From contig JANQHE010000021.1 in assembly GCA_028282785.1 (NCBI GenBank), positions 1 to 64,000 of the forward strand: a DNA stretch of 64,000 bases, in the 5' to 3' direction. Under the pieces are notes generated by a model. That model searched no databases. It was not told the origin of the DNA and saw only the letters and a program-made list of their open reading frames with translations. Within the stretch, counting starts at the first letter, position 1. Every line of letters starts with the position of its first letter. The position numbers and the translations under genes are program-made. This DNA comes from Bacteroidales bacterium (lineage in GTDB: Bacteria; Bacteroidota; Bacteroidia; Bacteroidales; UBA12077). Positions 26,255 through 35,176 of the stretch are shown piece by piece.

Positions 26255-27308
26255 TAATATAAATATATTGGATACTACATTAAGAGATGGAAGTTATGCC
26301 ATTAATTTTGCTTTTTCATCTAACGATACATCATTGATTTGTAAAAAGTTAGAAGATGTTGGTGTTAATTATATAGAAATCGGACATGGTTTAGGATTAA
26401 ATGCAAGCGCCAGAGGTTATGGAGAGGCCATACAAACTGACGAAGAATATCTTATTGCCGCTTCTTCAGTTTTAAGTAAGGCTAACTATGGGATGTTTTG
26501 TATTCCCGGAATAGCAAGACTGGAGGATATAGATTTAGCTGCAAAATACAATATGAAATTTATAAGAATTGGAACTAATGTTACTGAAGTTGAAAATTCG
26601 AAAGAATATATCGAAAGGGCAAAGAGGCACGGAATGTTTGTATGTTCCAATTTTATGAAATCATATGTACTAGAACCTGAAGATTTTGCAAAAAAGGTAA
26701 AAATATCTGAAAATTATGGTTCGGATATGGTATATCTTGTTGATTCATCCGGAGGAATGTTTCCTTCTAAAATAGAGGAATATTATCATGCTATAAGACA
26801 AATATCTGGTGTTTCGTTAGGATTTCATGGACACAATAATCTTAATATGGCAGTAATTAATTCAGTGCATGCGTTAAAACTGGGTTTTGAATATATTGAC
26901 ACCTCTTTACAAGGGCTGGGCAGAAGCTCTGGTAATGCACAAACAGAAATTCTGGTCGCAACGTTGGATAAAATGGGATATCGCACAGGGGTGGATTTAC
27001 TTAAAATACTAGACGTTAGTTTTAGATATATATATCCTTTGGTTCAAAATAAAGGTTTTAATCCTTTAGATGTTATAGCCGGTTATGCTGATTTCCATAC
27101 AAGTTATATGTCAGTAATTCATAAGTATTCTGCAAAATATTCTGTAAATCCTGCTAAACTGATAATAGAATTGACTAAACATGATAAAGTAAATGCAAAA
27201 GATAGTCTTGTTGAATCAATAGCAAAGAATATGAAAAAGGAGGAAGAGTTATATATTGGCAGATATGGTTTTAATAAATACTTTGGACATGAACAAGATG
27301 ACAAATGA
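26247..27308 (+). CDS. HMGL/DmpG-like aldolase (4-hydroxy-2-oxoacid aldolase type)
   Basis: 353 residues. DTTLRDGSY (residues 9-17) and FHGHNNLNMA (about 192-201) give the metal-binding Asp and His pair of the DRE-TIM metallolyase superfamily, closest to 4-hydroxy-2-oxovalerate aldolases. The enzyme should cleave or form a C-C bond between pyruvate and an aldehyde. The partner acylating acetaldehyde dehydrogenase of catabolic operons is absent, so a biosynthetic role making a hydroxy-keto acid is plausible. It overlaps the ligase gene. Confidence 0.82.
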   Translation: MSSNINILDTTLRDGSYAINFAFSSNDTSLICKKLEDVGVNYIEIGHGLGLNASARGYGEAIQTDEEYLIAASSVLSKANYGMFCIPGIARLEDIDLAAKYNMKFIRIGTNVTEVENSKEYIERAKRHGMFVCSNFMKSYVLEPEDFAKKVKISENYGSDMVYLVDSSGGMFPSKIEEYYHAIRQISGVSLGFHGHNNLNMAVINSVHALKLGFEYIDTSLQGLGRSSGNAQTEILVATLDKMGYRTGVDLLKILDVSFRYIYPLVQNKGFNPLDVIAGYADFHTSYMSVIHKYSAKYSVNPAKLIIELTKHDKVNAKDSLVESIAKNMKKEEELYIGRYGFNKYFGHEQDDK

Positions 27309-28776
27309 CCATATAGCAAAAGAGATTATTAACATATTTAAAGAAAATTGGATCAATAACTTTATCATAGATACTAAAAATAAAAAAACGTATACTTATT
27401 CAGATTTCTTCACATTTGCTTATTATGGAAAAATTTATTTATACGAGCATCAAATTAATGATAAAGTTGCCTTAATATATGATAATTCCATTGAATTGGC
27501 CGTTTTTTATTTTGCAGCATTGCTAAACGGTAATATAGTTATTCCAATAGATCCTTTAAAAGGTTCTAAAGAAATAAAAGAAATTATTGAAGAAAGCAAA
27601 TGTGAATCAGTAATTACAGATGATATTAAAGTTAAAGAGTATTTATCCGATATTGAAATTTTAAATTTAGATGAAAATGATAAGATAAACATTTTCAAGA
27701 GAGAAAACATTCAAAAAAAGACTCTCGAAATTATTAAAGAGATAGATTTTTCTGCTGTTTATTCCATTACATTTACTTCAGGTTCAACAGGAAAGCCTAA
27801 AGGAGTGATGCATACATTCGAAAATTTTTATTTAACATCCAGAGCATTTAGTAAACAATTTGGATTTAATAGTAGAAATACTTTTTATCATAACCTTCCA
27901 ATGACTTACATGGCGGGTATACTTAATTTAATAATTTTACCTTTTTTATCTCAAAGTAAAATTATTGTTGCAGATAGATTTAATATTTCCCGGTTAATGA
28001 ATTTTTGGGATCACCCAATAGAATTTAAGGCAAATACATTCTTTTTTATTCCAACAATATTAAGTATGCTTTTGCGTATTGACAGAGGTAGCGAAGGTGC
28101 CGAATATACTAAGAATACTAATATTACAGCATGTGTTGCTACAGCACCTTTAAATTTAAAAGTGAAAGATAAATTTGAAAAAAAATATGGTGTGAACTTA
28201 TATGAAAGTTATGGATTGAGTGAAACACTTTTTGTTAGTACCAATTCACCATATAATAAAAAAAACGAAGGTGTTGGAAAAATATTAGAAGGTGTGGAAA
28301 TAGAATTTTGGGAAGAGAACGAGATACTGATTGAAGTTCCTTGGCAGTTTAAAGGGTATTATAATGTTAACAGCTCTGATTTGTTCGTTAATGATAAGTT
28401 TTGTTCCGGAGATATGGGGGAATATGAAAAAGAAAACTATCTTTTTATAACTGGTAGAAAAAAAGATATAATAATTAGAGGTGGTATTAATATCAGTCCC
28501 AAAAAAATCGAAAATGTTATGATAGAAACGGATCTGTTTACTGATTTTCATATAATTGGTTTAAAAGACAACATACTGGGAGAAAAAATTGTTTGTTGTT
28601 ATGTAGAAAATGAGAACTTTACTAAAGAGGTTAAAGCTGATTTGAATAAAAAACTAATGGCTGTTTTAGGAATTAATTACCAAGTTGATGAATATTTTAA
28701 AGTTAAAAATATTCCCAAAAACATAAATGGCAAAGTAGACAAGTTTGAGTTGCTTAAACTTTATCATAATAAATGA
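27298..28776 (+). CDS. Acyl-AMP ligase (ANL superfamily)
   Basis: 493 residues from ATG 27298; ATG 27289 is an equal alternative, and both overlap the aldolase end by 11-20 bases. The AMP-binding P-loop is SGSTGKPKG, followed by YESYGLSET, the SGDMGEYE aspartate, the GRKKDIIIRGG hinge and NGKVDK with the catalytic lysine of the C-terminal domain. It would adenylate a carboxylic acid and load it on CoA or, given the small carrier protein at 30232, on a phosphopantetheine arm. Confidence 0.88.
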   Translation: MTNDHIAKEIINIFKENWINNFIIDTKNKKTYTYSDFFTFAYYGKIYLYEHQINDKVALIYDNSIELAVFYFAALLNGNIVIPIDPLKGSKEIKEIIEESKCESVITDDIKVKEYLSDIEILNLDENDKINIFKRENIQKKTLEIIKEIDFSAVYSITFTSGSTGKPKGVMHTFENFYLTSRAFSKQFGFNSRNTFYHNLPMTYMAGILNLIILPFLSQSKIIVADRFNISRLMNFWDHPIEFKANTFFFIPTILSMLLRIDRGSEGAEYTKNTNITACVATAPLNLKVKDKFEKKYGVNLYESYGLSETLFVSTNSPYNKKNEGVGKILEGVEIEFWEENEILIEVPWQFKGYYNVNSSDLFVNDKFCSGDMGEYEKENYLFITGRKKDIIIRGGINISPKKIENVMIETDLFTDFHIIGLKDNILGEKIVCCYVENENFTKEVKADLNKKLMAVLGINYQVDEYFKVKNIPKNINGKVDKFELLKLYHNK

Positions 28777-29525
28777 TTTTAAAAATTGACCATATAGCAT
28801 TGTCATCTAATAATTTTGAAAAAGATATTGTTTTTTTTGAAACACTTGGGTTTAATGTTTTTTTTAAGGAATCGGATGTAAAAAACCTTGAAATAAAGAA
28901 AGATCTATTAACTCAATTTTACCCAAATCACGATTTATGTCTCTTGACAAAAAAAGGATCATATAATATAGAACTTTTAAACCATAGAAATATTAACGAT
29001 AAAGATGGTTTTATATATCCGGTTTTTCAGAATATACCGAATAATAAAAGATGGCATAGTGAAGGAGAAATTGAGGAATTAAAAGTAAAAATTAAAATTG
29101 GTCCTGGATATAAGTTTTTGGATAAAGAAAATAAAGTATCAAACGATTTTCTATTTAACGAGCTTGTAGTTAATTCAATTAACCTTGAGCAATCAATAAA
29201 TTTTTGGAAATCACTTGGTTTTGAGCTTATTGAACAAAGTGAAACGTTGGCTAAGATGAAATTTGTGTCCTTATTAGATCATAATAACTATTTTATATAT
29301 TTAAAAAAAGCAAACACAATTGGAAATAATTTACTTGATGATAGAGGTTTTAATAGTGTTGCATTTATTTGTAAATCAATTGATAGGGTAATAAGAAAAA
29401 TTAAAAATGAAAAGATTATTATTACTAAGCAGCAAGATTTAACAATAAACCATAAAAATCTAAAAATATGCTTTATTAAAGGGCCTCAAAATGAACTTGT
29501 TGAATTGGTTGAGTTAGAATATTAA
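28773..29525 (+). CDS. Two-domain VOC (glyoxalase-fold) protein
   Basis: 250 residues. Two vicinal-oxygen-chelate modules: the first opens ILKIDHIALSSNNFEKDIVFFETLGF, and the second holds NLEQSINFWKSLGFELIEQSE and ends NELVELVELEY. VOC proteins act as isomerases, epimerases, lyases or dioxygenases on metal-chelated oxygen groups. In this operon it would fit a step on an acyl-thioester or keto acid. The ATG overlaps the ligase stop as ATGA. The substrate is unknown. Confidence 0.75.
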   Translation: MILKIDHIALSSNNFEKDIVFFETLGFNVFFKESDVKNLEIKKDLLTQFYPNHDLCLLTKKGSYNIELLNHRNINDKDGFIYPVFQNIPNNKRWHSEGEIEELKVKIKIGPGYKFLDKENKVSNDFLFNELVVNSINLEQSINFWKSLGFELIEQSETLAKMKFVSLLDHNNYFIYLKKANTIGNNLLDDRGFNSVAFICKSIDRVIRKIKNEKIIITKQQDLTINHKNLKICFIKGPQNELVELVELEY

Positions 29526-29558
29526 ATTGTATAAAAGACAATCTATAAAATTTATCAT

Positions 29559-30224
29559 ATGGAAATAATAGACTTAACATATACGATTAAAGAAGGCATG
29601 ACGACCTTTAGTTCCCATTGGCATCCAATTGTTGAAATAACCCAGATAGGAAGGCATGGATTTGAAGGAAGAGAAACAAGAAAACTGGTTTTAGGAACCC
29701 ATACGGGAACTCATATGGATGCTCCCAGACATTTCGTAAACGATGGTAAAACAATAAATGATATTACTCTTCAACAGTTAGTAGGCCCTGTAGATATATT
29801 GGACTTTACTTTTTTAAAAGAAAATGAGTTTGTTTCAAAAGATATGCTAAAGGGTAAGATTACAAAAGATAAGATAATTTTTAAATTCGGTTGGGGAAAA
29901 TATTGGGGAACAAGTAAATTCTATAATGATTATCCTTTTATATCTGAAGAAGCTGCTAAATATATAATAGAAAAAGATGTAAAATTGGTAGGACTTGACA
30001 CGGCTTCACCTGACGATGGTAGAATTAAACTCGAAAAAAATATTCTGGGAACATCAAAAGATTCTCCGGTACATAAGATATTTCTTGGTAATGAAGTGAT
30101 CCTTGTTGAGTATCTTGCTAATCTTGAAAAAGTTGATACCTTTGACGATTGGAATATAATAGTAATGCCTTTAAAAATTGAAAATGGAGATGGTGCTCCG
30201 GTAAGAGCATGTATTTATAAGTAG
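29559..30224 (+). CDS. Cyclase/kynurenine-formamidase-like metallohydrolase (PF04199)
   Basis: 221 residues. LGTHTGTHMDAPRHF (about residues 48-62) is the HxGTHxDxPxH metal site of the bacterial cyclase family, whose known members hydrolyse N-formylkynurenine or close polyketide or lactone rings. Tryptophan-degradation genes are absent, so cyclisation or hydrolysis of the acyl group made by the neighbours is the better guess. Confidence 0.82.
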   Translation: MEIIDLTYTIKEGMTTFSSHWHPIVEITQIGRHGFEGRETRKLVLGTHTGTHMDAPRHFVNDGKTINDITLQQLVGPVDILDFTFLKENEFVSKDMLKGKITKDKIIFKFGWGKYWGTSKFYNDYPFISEEAAKYIIEKDVKLVGLDTASPDDGRIKLEKNILGTSKDSPVHKIFLGNEVILVEYLANLEKVDTFDDWNIIVMPLKIENGDGAPVRACIYK

Positions 30225-30231
30225 AGATAAT

Positions 30232-30486
30232 ATGAATATTGAACAATGGGTAATTAATTGGTTTGCAGAAAATGCGGATGTTGAAAAGGATGAACTAATT
30301 AATAATATTGAATCAAATTATTTTCATGAAGGTTGGATTGATTCATTTAAATTCATGAGTTTGATTGAAGATATTGAAGACAAATTCGATATAGCTTTTG
30401 ATAATGAAGAGTTTCAAAATAGAAACTTTGCTGTTTTAAAAGGATTAATTGAAATTATTTCATCAAAATTGAATGGGCAAGTATAA
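30232..30486 (+). CDS. Acyl carrier protein-like
   Basis: 84 residues, acidic and helical. WIDSFKFMSLIEDIEDKF places the phosphopantetheine-accepting serine at Ser38 in a DSF motif (classically DSL). It lies 7 bases after the cyclase and overlaps the acyltransferase start by 14 bases. A dedicated carrier protein next to an AMP ligase and a transferase suggests the acyl unit stays tethered while it is built and handed over. Confidence 0.82.
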   Translation: MNIEQWVINWFAENADVEKDELINNIESNYFHEGWIDSFKFMSLIEDIEDKFDIAFDNEEFQNRNFAVLKGLIEIISSKLNGQV

Positions 30487-31246
30487 TTATACAATAGAAG
30501 ATATTAAAAATGCCCTATTTAATATTGGACTAAAGAACGGTGATACTATCTTTATTCATAGTAACATTGGGTTCTTTGGCAGATTAAAAGATTGTAATTC
30601 AGTAGAAGATTATTATGAAACTTTCAAAGAAGCGATATTTGAAATAATTGGAGATTCAGGAACGATGGTTAACCCAACATTTTCATATAGTTTCTGTAAT
30701 AAGAATGAATTTAATGTAAAAGAAACACCTGGAATTTGTGGTGTATTTTCAGAAACAGCAAGGTTAGATCCTGATGCAATAAGGTCAGAAGATGCTAATT
30801 TTTCAATAGTTGCTATTGGAGCAAAAGCAAAATATCTTACTGAAAAGGTTCCTGAATTTTCATTTGGAAAAAATTCATTTTGGGATAAGTTTTTGAAAGA
30901 AAATGGAATTATTGTCAATTTTAATTTTGACACTGGGTCTACTTTTATTCATTATGTAGAACGGGAATTAAGAGTACCATATAGATACGATAAGGGATTT
31001 CCGGGTAAATTAATAAAAGACAATTTAGAATTTGAGAGTAAATTTTATCATTTTGTTTATGATTTATCCAAACCCGAACATTCACCGGATTTCCCATCAT
31101 TTAATAAAAAAGCAATTGAAAGTAACTTGGTTAAAACTGCAAACCTTGGCAAAGGAAGAATTTCGAGTATTACTGCGCAAGACACTTTTAATTTGATAAA
31201 AGATGAATTAAATAAGGATCCGAATTTTCTTATAAAAGGTAAATAA
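30473..31246 (+). CDS. AAC(3)-family N-acyltransferase
   Basis: 257 residues. It has the fold signature of aminoglycoside 3-N-acetyltransferases (PF02522): IFIHSNIGFFGRL, MVNPTFSYSFC, a G-x-FSETAR segment, RSEDANFSIVAIG and the C-terminal half with the acceptor pocket. Members of this family also acylate amino groups of nucleotide sugars in surface-glycan pathways. Here it overlaps the carrier-protein gene, so I infer it moves the tethered acyl group onto an amino sugar; antibiotic modification is unlikely. Confidence 0.82.
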   Translation: MGKYNYTIEDIKNALFNIGLKNGDTIFIHSNIGFFGRLKDCNSVEDYYETFKEAIFEIIGDSGTMVNPTFSYSFCNKNEFNVKETPGICGVFSETARLDPDAIRSEDANFSIVAIGAKAKYLTEKVPEFSFGKNSFWDKFLKENGIIVNFNFDTGSTFIHYVERELRVPYRYDKGFPGKLIKDNLEFESKFYHFVYDLSKPEHSPDFPSFNKKAIESNLVKTANLGKGRISSITAQDTFNLIKDELNKDPNFLIKGK

Positions 31247-31258
31247 GAGTTATTAAAT

Positions 31259-32701
31259 ATGCTATTTAATTCTATTGAATATCTAATATTCTTCCCTATT
31301 GTAATTTTCTTCTATTTTTTACTTCCACATAAAATAAAATGGGCCTTTTTATTAGCTGCAAGTTACTATTTTTATATGTGCTGGAAGATTGAATATATAC
31401 TTCTTATAATTATTTCAACCTTAATTGATTATTATGCAGCCTTACAAATGGCCAAACATAAAAAGAATAAAAGAAGAAGAACTAAGTTTCTTATTTTAAG
31501 TTTATGTTCAAATCTTGGTATTCTTTTCGGGTTTAAATATTTCAATTTCTTTAATAATAGCGTTCATGATTTATTTAATCATTTTAATATTTTTTATAAT
31601 GTACCTGTCTTTGATGTATTGCTGCCCGTTGGAATATCTTTTTATACTTTTCAAACACTAAGTTATACTATTGATGTATATAATGGGAAAAAAATACCCG
31701 AAAGACATCTTGGGTATTTTGCACTATATGTATCTTTTTTTCCTCAATTGGTAGCCGGGCCAATAGAACGATCAAATCGTTTATTGCCTCAATTCTATAA
31801 AGAAAGTAAGTTTAATTACGAAGATGTTGTGCATGGTCTAAGATTAATGCTATGGGGATTTTTTAAGAAAGTAGTAATTGCAGATCGATTAGCATATTTT
31901 GTTAATACAGTTTATAACTCACCCAGCGACTTTTATGGATTTCAGCTTATAATTGCCACTGTTTTTTTTGCTTTTCAAATTTTTTGTGACTTCTCAGGTT
32001 ATTCGGATATAGCCATAGGTACTGCAAGGATAATGGGTTATAGATTAATGAATAATTTTGATCGACCATACTCGTCTCAATTCATAGCTGAATTTTGGAA
32101 AAGATGGCATATTTCTCTTTCAACTTGGTTTCGTGACTATTTATATATCCCATTGGGAGGTAATAGAGTAACTAAATGGAGATGGTATTATAACCTTCTA
32201 ATTACATTTATAATAAGTGGATTATGGCATGGAGCTAATTGGACATTTATAGCATGGGGACTTATCCATGGAATATATCTAATTTTAGGTATAGTTACAG
32301 ATAATTTAAGAAATACAATTAATAAAAAAATAGGACTTATTAAGTTTCCAAACACCCTTAAGTATTGGAGAAAATTAAAAACATTTAGTCTAGTTGTTTT
32401 TGCATGGATATTTTTTCGTGCAAATAATATTGATGATGCATTTACAATATTAAAAAACGTATTTACTTTCAATAATGAATCATTTAACTTAAGCTTTGTA
32501 AACAAAGGAGAGTTAGTAATTTCCATTGTATTAATTGTATTTCTCGAAATGATACATTTTTTACAAAAGGATTATGATTTTAATACTTTTATGAAAATGA
32601 AGCCTCAGTTAATGCGTTGGGCAATTTATATTTTTCTAATACTGTCAATAGTATATATTGGAAAATATAATGTACAAGATTTTATATATTTTCAATTTTA
32701 A
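31259..32701 (+). CDS. MBOAT family O-acyltransferase (AlgI/PatA/DltB-like)
   Basis: 480 residues with roughly ten or more transmembrane helices. The opening MLFNSIEYLIFF and the blocks LLPVGISFYTFQTLSYTIDVY, FPQLVAGPIERS, DFSGYSDIAIG and SGLWHGANWTF are classic MBOAT, the last holding the catalytic His. Such proteins pass acyl groups across the inner membrane for O-acetylation of extracellular glycans. The next gene encodes an SGNH-type periplasmic partner, as in alginate and peptidoglycan O-acetylation systems. Confidence 0.92.
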   Translation: MLFNSIEYLIFFPIVIFFYFLLPHKIKWAFLLAASYYFYMCWKIEYILLIIISTLIDYYAALQMAKHKKNKRRRTKFLILSLCSNLGILFGFKYFNFFNNSVHDLFNHFNIFYNVPVFDVLLPVGISFYTFQTLSYTIDVYNGKKIPERHLGYFALYVSFFPQLVAGPIERSNRLLPQFYKESKFNYEDVVHGLRLMLWGFFKKVVIADRLAYFVNTVYNSPSDFYGFQLIIATVFFAFQIFCDFSGYSDIAIGTARIMGYRLMNNFDRPYSSQFIAEFWKRWHISLSTWFRDYLYIPLGGNRVTKWRWYYNLLITFIISGLWHGANWTFIAWGLIHGIYLILGIVTDNLRNTINKKIGLIKFPNTLKYWRKLKTFSLVVFAWIFFRANNIDDAFTILKNVFTFNNESFNLSFVNKGELVISIVLIVFLEMIHFLQKDYDFNTFMKMKPQLMRWAIYIFLILSIVYIGKYNVQDFIYFQF

Positions 32702-32711
32702 TGAGAATAAT

Positions 32712-33671
32712 ATGAAAAAGTTTATAAAAAGAGTAATAATACTGGTAGTGGTTATTTTTTTAATAGACTACTTATTTTCCCTGTTACTTGATTTTGGAAG
32801 GCCTGAAGATTACAAAGCTTTTATTGACAGTAAACTTAGTTATCAAAAATATAAAAAAGAAACTCAAATATTATTTATTGGAGACTCTCATACAGCAGAT
32901 GCTTTTGTTCCTTCTGAAATAAAAAAGTTAACTGGAAAAAATACGTTTAATTATGGAGTTTACCATATGTCGCCTGTTGAAGGATATTTTATTTTACAAG
33001 ATTTACTTAAAAGATCTAAAAGCCTGGAATATGTGGTTTTAGGTACAAATCCAACAATGTTTAATAGAAACGTAACTGAAGGAAAATATACACCTATGTT
33101 CATTAAGAATTATTTGGTTTTTTTAGAATTATTGACAGTTACCGAATGTAAAAATTTATCGGTGATTACTAGGTCAGGTAAAAAATTAGATCTTTTCTTA
33201 CCAATGATAAAAATTTTTTTTACAGGACATGAAAGTAAAACAGTCAGAAATATAAAAAATATTGACCGTGGCTATTTGGAAAATGTTAAAAACTATACGG
33301 ATATAAATGATTTGCATTGCAAAAACAAAATATATAAGAATTCTAAAAAAGTTATTCCTCTTCAGGTAGAATATTTTAATAAGTCAATACGTTTACTTAA
33401 GCAAAACAATATCATGGTTGTAATTGCTAATCCACCAATAAATCACATGTATATTGAAGACATAAAAAATACAAATGTTTATAAAAATTATAATTTTATA
33501 ATAGACAGTATTGCAAAGAATAATAATATTGAAATCTATAATCAAAATCAAATAAATAAGAATATAAACCTGATAAATGAAGATTTTTTAAATGGAGAAC
33601 ATTTGTGTTATACAGGGGCATTAAAGAATTCAACGGAATTTGCTAAATATTTTAATAATTTGTTTTTATAA
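32712..33671 (+). CDS. SGNH-fold membrane-anchored O-acyltransferase partner of MBOAT
   Basis: 319 residues from ATG 32712; an upstream in-frame ATG at 32658 lies inside the MBOAT gene. One N-terminal helix anchors it (about residues 5-24). ILFIGDSHTADAF gives the GDSH block with the nucleophilic Ser, and LNGEHLCYTGA near the end supplies the Glu/His of an SGNH triad. It should take the acyl group delivered by the MBOAT and put it on the glycan in the periplasm. Confidence 0.78.
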   Translation: MKKFIKRVIILVVVIFLIDYLFSLLLDFGRPEDYKAFIDSKLSYQKYKKETQILFIGDSHTADAFVPSEIKKLTGKNTFNYGVYHMSPVEGYFILQDLLKRSKSLEYVVLGTNPTMFNRNVTEGKYTPMFIKNYLVFLELLTVTECKNLSVITRSGKKLDLFLPMIKIFFTGHESKTVRNIKNIDRGYLENVKNYTDINDLHCKNKIYKNSKKVIPLQVEYFNKSIRLLKQNNIMVVIANPPINHMYIEDIKNTNVYKNYNFIIDSIAKNNNIEIYNQNQINKNINLINEDFLNGEHLCYTGALKNSTEFAKYFNNLFL

Positions 33672-33676
33672 ATTGA

Positions 33677-35170
33677 ATGGGTATAATAAAAAAACAATCT
33701 ATTAAAGGAGCTATTTATGCCTATATTGGGGTTATAATTGGATTTATTAATACCGGATTAATTTTTCCTAAAATATTATTAACTGAACAGATTGGATTAT
33801 TAAATATTCTGATATCTTATTCTTTGGTATTTTCCCAGTTAGCAAGTCTTGGATTTAATAATGCTACAACACGTTTATTTACATATTTTAGGGATTTTGA
33901 AAATAAGCATAATGGGTTTCTTTTTCTTTCTCTATCTGTTACTTTTTTAGGATTTTTACTGTCTTTTATTTTATTTATTATTATAAAACCGGTTTTAATT
34001 ACTAATACTGCTGAAACAACTAGCTTATTCAATGATAATATCTTTTATATTATTCCGTTGACCTTCTTTACACTTTTTTTTAATAATCTTGATAATTACT
34101 ATAAAGTTTTATTTAATGCGGTAATTGGTACATTCTTGAAAGAATTCTTTATTAGAATATTAATTCTAATAATTATAATACTCTATTATCTTAATATTTT
34201 AAATTTTAATCAATTCTTAATATTTTATGTTAGTTCATATTGTTTTCCGGCAATTATACTTGTAATATCATTAATAAAAGAAAAGCAATTTAATCTGTAT
34301 CCAAATTTAAAGTTTATTAATAAAGAGCTTCGAAAAGCATTAATAAACGTTAGTTTATTTGCAATAATATCCGGATTTGCAGGGATAGCGATTGCAAATA
34401 TCGATAAAATAATGATTAATCAACTAAATGGATTAAGTGATACAGGAATTTATTCAATAGCATTTTATTTTGGTACTCTAATAATAATACCTTCGCGGTC
34501 TTTGTTAAAAATATCATCAACATTTATTGCAGACTCATGGAAAACCAATGACCTAAAAACAATTCGTACAATTTATAATAAAAGTGCGATAAATCAAATG
34601 GCTATCGGATTGTTGATTTTTATAGGATTGGTTGCCAACTTAAATAATGTTTTTAAAATTCTTCCAGAACCATATTCAAAAGGAGAGTTTGTAATTTTAT
34701 TTATTGGTTTGGCTTTTTTAACCGATATGTCAACAGGTGTGGCACAGCAAATTGTGAGTACTTCCAAGTATTATAGATATCAATCATACTTTATGTTTGC
34801 ATTAATTTCTTTAATAATTATTACTAACCTCTATTTTATACCGAGATACGGAATTACAGGAGCCGCATTTGCATCACTTTTATCAAAAGTTGTTATTAAT
34901 ATAATTCGAATTTTATTTATATATAAAAAGTTTAAATTGTATCCTTACAATATAAAATTTGTTTTTACAATTTTGATAGGTATTATATCTTATATGATTA
35001 GTAGCTTAATTCCTGAATTAAGAAATATATACCTTGATATTATATTAAGAATTGGAACAATAAGTATTATTTTTATCCTTTTAGCTTATATTTTAAATAT
35101 TTCCGAAGAAATAAATAGTAAAGTGTTTAACATTTTTAATATTATTTTTCATAAAATAATTAATAAATAA
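33677..35170 (+). CDS. Wzx-type polysaccharide flippase
   Basis: 497 residues with about 14 predicted transmembrane helices and very AT-rich coding DNA. The start IIKKQSIKGAIYAYIGVIIGFINTG is typical of MOP-superfamily lipid-linked oligosaccharide flippases. It would flip the finished repeat unit on undecaprenyl phosphate to the periplasmic face. It is the last clear gene of the surface-glycan locus. A matching Wzy polymerase is not seen in the locus; an O-antigen-ligase-like gene lies at 46363. Confidence 0.88.
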   Translation: MGIIKKQSIKGAIYAYIGVIIGFINTGLIFPKILLTEQIGLLNILISYSLVFSQLASLGFNNATTRLFTYFRDFENKHNGFLFLSLSVTFLGFLLSFILFIIIKPVLITNTAETTSLFNDNIFYIIPLTFFTLFFNNLDNYYKVLFNAVIGTFLKEFFIRILILIIIILYYLNILNFNQFLIFYVSSYCFPAIILVISLIKEKQFNLYPNLKFINKELRKALINVSLFAIISGFAGIAIANIDKIMINQLNGLSDTGIYSIAFYFGTLIIIPSRSLLKISSTFIADSWKTNDLKTIRTIYNKSAINQMAIGLLIFIGLVANLNNVFKILPEPYSKGEFVILFIGLAFLTDMSTGVAQQIVSTSKYYRYQSYFMFALISLIIITNLYFIPRYGITGAAFASLLSKVVINIIRILFIYKKFKLYPYNIKFVFTILIGIISYMISSLIPELRNIYLDIILRIGTISIIFILLAYILNISEEINSKVFNIFNIIFHKIINK

Positions 35171-35176
35171 AATAGT

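Noticed and set aside
27256-27297. TTG start at 27256 for the AMP ligase
   Set aside because: It would overlap the aldolase by 53 bases. ATG 27289 or 27298 gives the short overlap seen throughout this operon.
30473-31246. Aminoglycoside resistance gene
   Set aside because: The fold is AAC(3)-like, but the gene overlaps an acyl carrier protein gene inside a glycan operon. A sugar N-acyltransferase fits better.
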